A DNA stretch of 9,254 nt, from positions 1 through 9,254 of the forward strand of contig JAEWNX010000052.1 of assembly GCA_023461135.1 (NCBI GenBank), given 5' to 3'. Below are positions 6,019 through 9,254 of the stretch, in pieces. Within the stretch, counting starts at the first letter, position 1; every line of letters starts with the position of its first letter. The notes under the pieces are model-generated. The model had not been told where the DNA came from. It did not search any database and saw only the letters and a program-made list of their open reading frames with translations. The stretch is from Pseudomonadota bacterium. GTDB taxonomy: Bacteria; Pseudomonadota; Alphaproteobacteria; Caulobacterales; Aquidulcibacteraceae. Made by a program: the position numbers and the translations under genes.

Positions 6019-7365
6019 TTAACGCGTCGGCGCCAGCATCGCTGCAATGGCCGCGGCGCGAACGCGGATTTCAGGCACCGCAGTCGATTCCAGGAACACG
6101 CCCTGCGTGATCGGTCCCAGCGCGTAGAGATTTGGCTGCGACGCACCCGATACGGTTATCGCGCGGCCCTCGGCGTCGACGTCGAGGCCAAGGCCGGAGG
6201 CGTGCTGGCGCACGAATCCGTCAGCGAAGAGCTGTCGCACGAGCGGGTCAGCCGATGTCGAGAGATCCATCGAAGCGCCGGTGCAATTCACTACGCCGGC
6301 GACCTCGAAATGATGGCGCACCATGCTGCCGCGCTGGCGATGGTGCACATGGATCGCCGCCCCTTCCGGCTCCGCGGAGACGATTTCGCCGGCGAGCACG
6401 CGCAAACGCCCTTCGCGTTGCAGTTTGCCGATCTGCGCGGCGATTTCGGGCGCCATGCGGTGGCGATGCGCATCCCACCAGGGACGCAGGTGCCTCAGAA
6501 AGCGCTGTTGCGCGGCCGCCGGCAGGCGCTGCCACAGCTCCGGCGTGCGCGCGCGCAAGCGGTCGACCACGTGCTGCCAGGGCTCGCCGCGCGCACCGCC
6601 CGCTTCGGCCTCCTTGCGGAGCGCGAGCATGGCGTCGCTGAGCGAGGGCGGCAGGTCCAGCGCCTGTGGCGCCGGCGGAGCGGCGTTCTGCAAGTGCGTG
6701 CGCGGAAGCTGGCCGCGCCGCGAGAGCGCATAGATGACGCCCTTGCGGCGCATGCGCGCGAACGACAGGGCGACATCGACGCTGGTCAAGCCAGTGCCGA
6801 GCAGCAGCACGTCGCCGTTCCGCAGACGGCGAAGCGCCTCCCCGTCCCATGGGTCGAGCAGCGGCACGTCGGCGTTCCTGATGAAACCGGGCGGCGAAGG
6901 CGGCGCGTTGCCAAGCGCCAGCACGACGGCGTCAGCCTGCACCGCTCGGCCGTTGTCCAAGCCAAGCGTCCAACCCTCGCCATCGGCGCTACAGCTCAAG
7001 ACGGCGCCGCGCACGCGGGTGAGCTTGGGACCGAACAGCGAGGGACTGCGGCGAAGCACCTCTTCGACGTAGGCGCCATACTGGGCACGTTGCGCGAACC
7101 GGGTTGGCGCGTCGGCCCTGCCGCCGTGGCGCCGCAGCCAGCGCACAAAATGGTCCGGCTGATCGGAAAAGGCGCTGAGATTTGAGGCCCGCACGTTGAG
7201 GAGGTGGGCGGGATCCTTCGTGCCGTAAGCGAGGCCCGGCCCGACCCTCTGGCGCCGCTCGATGAGCGTAATGTTCGGAGCCGCGCGCCCGCGCCGGGCC
7301 AAATGCGCCGCGACCATGGCCCCGCTGAAGCCGCCGCCCACAATGGCAACGCGCCTGCGCGTCAT
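6019..7365 (-). CDS. FAD/NAD(P)-binding protein, COG4529 (YdhS-like) family
   Basis: The 448-residue protein begins with a Rossmann FAD-binding motif, VAIVGGGFSG (6-15), and an acidic strand end at E36 (LIERR). Family-like segments follow: GPGLAYGT (42-49), LLNVRASNLSAF (55-66), ALGNAPP (150-156), a second dinucleotide motif LLLGTGLTSVDVAL (187-200), and the C-terminal LYALGPITQG (413-422) with FLESTAVPEIRVRA (424-437). This layout fits the FAD-NAD(P)-binding family of COG4529, whose substrate is generally unknown. No signal peptide or membrane segment is seen, so it should be cytoplasmic. The ATG at 7365 begins directly before the Rossmann motif; the ribosome site (ACAGG) is weak. The gene lies 95 nt upstream of the acyltransferase on the same strand and diverges from the arsR gene. 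Family call is firm; reaction unknown. Confidence 0.88.
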   Translation of the reverse strand: MTRRRVAIVGGGFSGAMVAAHLARRGRAAPNITLIERRQRVGPGLAYGTKDPAHLLNVRASNLSAFSDQPDHFVRWLRRHGGRADAPTRFAQRAQYGAYVEEVLRRSPSLFGPKLTRVRGAVLSCSADGEGWTLGLDNGRAVQADAVVLALGNAPPSPPGFIRNADVPLLDPWDGEALRRLRNGDVLLLGTGLTSVDVALSFARMRRKGVIYALSRRGQLPRTHLQNAAPPAPQALDLPPSLSDAMLALRKEAEAGGARGEPWQHVVDRLRARTPELWQRLPAAAQQRFLRHLRPWWDAHRHRMAPEIAAQIGKLQREGRLRVLAGEIVSAEPEGAAIHVHHRQRGSMVRHHFEVAGVVNCTGASMDLSTSADPLVRQLFADGFVRQHASGLGLDVDAEGRAITVSGASQPNLYALGPITQGVFLESTAVPEIRVRAAAIAAMLAPTR

Positions 7366-7412
7366 CGCAGCCTGTCCCGGATCGGCGTCATTCGGCCCCT
7401 TTGTCCCCTGTC

Positions 7413-7418
7413 ATTGTA
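7413..7418 (-). promoter_or_regulatory. Candidate -10 element for the COG4529 gene
   Basis: The minus strand reads TACAAT here (5 of 6 to TATAAT), placing a start of transcription about 40 nt before the ATG at 7365. I find no good -35 at the right spacing, so the call is tentative. A dyad GTAGC-GGAA-GCTAC (7416-7429) overlaps it and might be an operator. Confidence 0.25.
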
Positions 7419-7482
7419 GCGGAAGCTACCTCGCCCTCCTGACGGATGCGCTCTGCAATGGCGCCTCACCTGATTACCGTCA

Positions 7483-7510
7483 TTGACATGCAACCATATA
7501 GTTGCATATT
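7483..7510 (+). promoter_or_regulatory. Sigma70-type promoter of the arsR-SRPBCC pair
   Basis: A perfect -35 TTGACA (7483-7488) is followed after 16 nt by CATATT (7505-7510, 4 of 6 to TATAAT). Transcription would start near A7517, directly before the GTG at 7518, giving a leaderless mRNA. The stretch between the boxes holds the 20-bp dyad, so a bound repressor would block RNA polymerase. The elements are seen; the start site is inferred from spacing. Confidence 0.6.
7488..7507. promoter_or_regulatory. 20-bp palindromic operator, probably bound by the adjacent ArsR protein
   Basis: The perfect 7-bp arms ATGCAAC (7488-7494) and GTTGCAT (7501-7507) flank a 6-nt AT-rich centre, CATATA. Half-site spacing of this kind fits a dimeric winged-helix regulator touching successive major grooves. 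The dyad overlaps the last base of the -35 and runs into the -10. From its position I infer autorepression of the downstream ArsR gene, the usual arrangement in this family. Confidence 0.6.
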
Positions 7511-7517
7511 AGGGCCA

Positions 7518-7862
7518 GTGGCGCACGACACGGATGAGGCAGTCGACGGCGTTTTCCGGGCCCTGGCCGATCCTAGCCGGCGTGCTTTGCTGGACGCTCT
7601 GTTCGCCCTGAACGGGCAGACGTTGAGCGAGCTTTCCGCAGGCAAGCACATGACGCGCCAGGCAGTGGCCAAACACCTGGCCATTCTGGAAGGCGCCAAT
7701 CTTGTGGTGAGCGTCCGTAGAGGACGCGAGAAGCTGCACTACCTCAATCCGGCGCCAATCCATGAGATCGGCGCGCGCTGGATCTCCAAATACGAACGCC
7801 GGCGCCTCGAAGCGCTGAGCGATTTGAAAAAGGCGTTGGAGCAAGTGGATGACGAGACCTGA
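7518..7862 (+). CDS. ArsR-family winged-helix transcriptional regulator (SRPBCC-linked type)
   Basis: The 114-residue protein is a compact winged helix. VFRALADPSRRALLDALF (12-29) is the typical first helix region, MTRQAVAKHLAILEGANLV (45-63) the helix-turn-helix with recognition helix, and RRGREKLHYLNP (67-78) the wing. There is no cysteine and no CxC-type metal site, so it is not an arsenic- or metal-sensing ArsR; it resembles the repressors paired with SRPBCC/AHSA1 genes. I chose the GTG at 7518. In-frame ATGs at 7446, 7460 and 7488 have no ribosome site, and starting at 7488 or earlier would put the operator inside the coding region. The GTG also lacks a proper ribosome site, which fits a leaderless message. 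The next gene overlaps its end by 14 nt. Family call is firm; the start is moderately sure; the signal sensed is unknown. Confidence 0.88.
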   Translation: MAHDTDEAVDGVFRALADPSRRALLDALFALNGQTLSELSAGKHMTRQAVAKHLAILEGANLVVSVRRGREKLHYLNPAPIHEIGARWISKYERRRLEALSDLKKALEQVDDET

Positions 7863-8334
7863 CCATCGAGCGATCAAACCGAGTTCTGTCCATGCGATCT
7901 TCATTCGCTCTCCGGCGGAGCGTGTATGGTCGGCGTTGACCTCGAAAGCAGAGGCGCCGCGCTATTTCTTCGGCCGAATCGTCAAGTCGACCTGGAAGGT
8001 CGGCGAGGCGTGGACGGCGTACCTGCCTGACGATGGCGGCGTGGACACGACAGGCGTCGTGTTGGAAGCCGATCCGCCGCGCAGGCTTGTCGTGACGTGG
8101 CGCGTGCAATGGCTCGAAGAAGCGCGCGCGCTCGGCGAAGCGATCGTCGCTTACGAGATCGAGCCTGCCGGCGACGGCGTCGTCAAACTTCAAGTCAGCG
8201 AATGGCGTCCTGCAGGCGTCCCGCAGAAGTACGTCGACGCCGGCGCGATCGGCTGGGCGGCGATCCTCTCCTCGCTCAAGAGCTTGCTCGAGACCGGCGA
8301 TGCGCTCACCATCCGCATGGCGCCGCCTCAATAG
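7849..8334 (+). CDS. SRPBCC / AHSA1-like domain protein
   Basis: The 161-residue single-domain protein fits the START-like SRPBCC superfamily, AHSA1 (activator of Hsp90 ATPase homologue 1-like) branch. Visible family segments are the first strand and helix SVHAIFIRSPAERVWSAL (13-30), YFFGRIVKSTWKVGEAW (39-55), GVVLEADPPRRLVVTW (69-84), and the long C-terminal helix GWAAILSSLKSLLETG (135-150) that lids the hydrophobic cavity. These proteins bind small hydrophobic ligands or act as regulators; neither ligand nor activity can be read here. The ATG at 7849 is inside arsR (14-nt overlap), with GGAG 7 nt upstream, so the two are translationally coupled. The pairing is common and suggests that ArsR controls this gene through the shared upstream promoter. 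No signal peptide is seen, so it is cytoplasmic. Confidence 0.9.
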   Translation: MTRPDHRAIKPSSVHAIFIRSPAERVWSALTSKAEAPRYFFGRIVKSTWKVGEAWTAYLPDDGGVDTTGVVLEADPPRRLVVTWRVQWLEEARALGEAIVAYEIEPAGDGVVKLQVSEWRPAGVPQKYVDAGAIGWAAILSSLKSLLETGDALTIRMAPPQ

Positions 8335-8373
8335 GGAGTGAGCGGCCGGCGGCGGACAGTAACCTTACACGAT

Positions 8374-8388
8374 GGCGTGAAACACGCC
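8374..8388. repeat. Short perfect dyad between the SRPBCC and DUF4198 genes
   Basis: GGCGTG (8374-8379) and CACGCC (8383-8388) form a perfect 6-bp inverted repeat around AAA. It lies 40 nt after the SRPBCC stop. No T tract follows, so I do not call it a terminator; it could be an operator or chance in GC-rich sequence. The rest of the 120-nt gap (8335-8454) shows no convincing promoter. Confidence 0.25.
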
Positions 8389-8454
8389 GGCGGGCGCCGC
8401 AGCACGACGTGACGGGGTTGCAATCCTGGCCGCGCTCTGTTTGTTTTTGCGTCC

Positions 8455-9254
8455 ATGAAAAAGCTGCTGCTGGCATCCGCCATCTTCGCCGCCCTCGCGG
8501 GCTCCGCCACCGCTTATACGGCGTATCTGATGCCGGACGAGTTCCTGCCGGCCGATCGATCGATCACGCTGCAGGCCTCGTACGCGACGACATTCTTCAC
8601 GCCGGGCTCGGCGGTCGGCGGGCAGTTCGTCGCCATCGAGCCGGATGGCGCCGATGGGTTCTTCAGCCTCGTTGAAGTCACCGGCACCGCCACGCGCCTC
8701 GGCACGCAGCTCTACAAGGAAGGCACCTACCGCTTCACGACCGGCGAGCAACTCGGCCCGGTTGCGAACATGGTCGGAGTCGATGGCGGCTGGCGCCAAT
8801 TGCAGGCCGGCGAGACCGTTCCTGAAGGCGCGCCGACGACGACGCTGCAGACAGTGACGGTGGCCGATGTGTACGTGACGCTTGGCGCTCCGAACCGCAC
8901 CGCGGTGGATCGCACGATAGGACGCTTGGCGTTGCAGCCGGTCACGCATCCCAATCAAGTCCTGGCGGGCCAAGGCTTCCAGGTTCGCGCGACGTTCGAC
9001 GGCGCGCCGTTCGCGAACGCGGCGCTCGTGCTCTACAAGGCGGGCGAGCCGGAGAACGATCTCGACCGCTTCGCCACCACTGATGCAAGCGGCAACGCGA
9101 CGTTCACGCTGGAAGGGCCGGGCGAATACATCGTGGTTGCGCGCCATCGCGCCAACGCGCCGGCGGGTGCGCCGGCGCAGATCCAGAGCTTCACCACCTC
9201 GCTCGTGTTCGAAGCGCACGATGCATTGCCCGCGGTCGTCGATCTGCCTAACAG
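8455..9254 (+). CDS. Secreted DUF4198-type protein, N-terminal part (cut by window edge)
   Basis: An open frame of 266 complete codons runs from the ATG at 8455 off the right edge. It begins with a Sec signal peptide (MKKLLLASAIFAALAGSATA, cleavage near residues 20-21). Features typical of DUF4198 are the early YLMPDEFLP (24-32) and, near the right edge, an Ig-like carboxypeptidase-regulatory-type segment: LVLYKAGEPENDLDRFATTD (192-211), then GNATFTLEGPGEYIVVARH (214-232). Family members are periplasmic, often beside metal-uptake or TonB-dependent receptor genes; their function is poorly defined. Many begin the mature chain with a His next to the cleavage site, but here Tyr occupies it (AYTAYL). 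No ribosome site precedes the ATG, and an in-frame TGA about 40 nt upstream rules out a long extension. The signal peptide fixes the start. What follows the edge, which might show its partner, is not visible. Confidence 0.75.
   Translation, partial: MKKLLLASAIFAALAGSATAYTAYLMPDEFLPADRSITLQASYATTFFTPGSAVGGQFVAIEPDGADGFFSLVEVTGTATRLGTQLYKEGTYRFTTGEQLGPVANMVGVDGGWRQLQAGETVPEGAPTTTLQTVTVADVYVTLGAPNRTAVDRTIGRLALQPVTHPNQVLAGQGFQVRATFDGAPFANAALVLYKAGEPENDLDRFATTDASGNATFTLEGPGEYIVVARHRANAPAGAPAQIQSFTTSLVFEAHDALPAVVDLPN

Noticed and set aside
4733..6022. A 429-codon open frame on the plus strand, opposite the acyltransferase
   Set aside because: Its translation is rich in Arg, Glu, Asp, His and Gln with no recognisable domain, which is the usual mirror image of a GC-rich membrane-protein gene. 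The minus-strand frame has clear family motifs and membrane helices.
6202..7185. A 327-codon open frame on the plus strand, opposite the COG4529 gene
   Set aside because: It has no family motif and lies wholly inside a gene with two clear dinucleotide-binding motifs on the other strand; GC-rich codon use keeps the antisense frame open.
8418..8446. TTGCAA with a following T-rich stretch as a promoter for the DUF4198 gene
   Set aside because: At 17-nt spacing the -10 position reads TTGTTT, matching TATAAT at only two of six bases.
8365..9219. A 284-codon open frame on the minus strand, opposite the DUF4198 gene
   Set aside because: The product is Arg-rich and low in pattern, while the plus-strand frame begins with a textbook signal peptide and carries DUF4198-like segments.

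Overview
The window looks like chromosomal DNA of a GC-rich alphaproteobacterium. The gene order ybgC-tolQ-tolR-tolA-tolB-pal-cpoB and the style of the proteins suggest the Caulobacterales/Hyphomonadaceae neighbourhood, but that placement is an inference. I see no tRNA, rRNA, CRISPR array, insertion sequence or phage gene. Every stretch longer than about 120 bases is covered by a gene.

Positions 1-4728 (minus strand) hold a complete Tol-Pal envelope operon, read from right to left: ybgC (acyl-CoA thioesterase), tolQ, tolR, tolA, tolB, pal, and the 5' part of cpoB/ybgF, which runs off the left edge. TolQ, TolR and TolA form the proton-driven inner-membrane motor. TolB is the periplasmic propeller, Pal the outer-membrane lipoprotein that binds peptidoglycan, and CpoB the periplasmic coordinator. 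Junctions are tight (1-nt tolQ/tolR overlap, 1-nt tolR-tolA gap, 18-nt tolA-tolB gap) except ybgC-tolQ (69 nt) and tolB-pal (107 nt), both of which contain inverted repeats.

Positions 4721-7365 (minus strand, upstream of the operon) hold two genes that are not part of the standard tol-pal set. One is a multi-pass acyltransferase-3-type membrane protein whose stop codon overlaps the ybgC start by 8 nt. The other is a COG4529-type FAD/NAD(P)-binding protein. They may be co-transcribed with tol-pal.

Positions 7366-9254 (plus strand, divergent) hold a small regulator-effector pair: an ArsR-family winged-helix repressor and an SRPBCC/AHSA1-type protein with a 14-nt coding overlap. A near-ideal promoter precedes them, with a 20-bp dyad between the -35 and -10 elements. 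Its geometry predicts a leaderless arsR transcript starting at a GTG. After a 120-nt gap comes the 5' part of a secreted DUF4198-type protein, cut by the right edge.

Most of the window is ordinary housekeeping sequence. The points worth following up are the leaderless self-regulated arsR/SRPBCC promoter, the acyltransferase coupled to tol-pal, the structured tolB-pal spacer, and the DUF4198 protein that lacks the expected N-terminal histidine. I did not find convincing evidence of an entirely new system.
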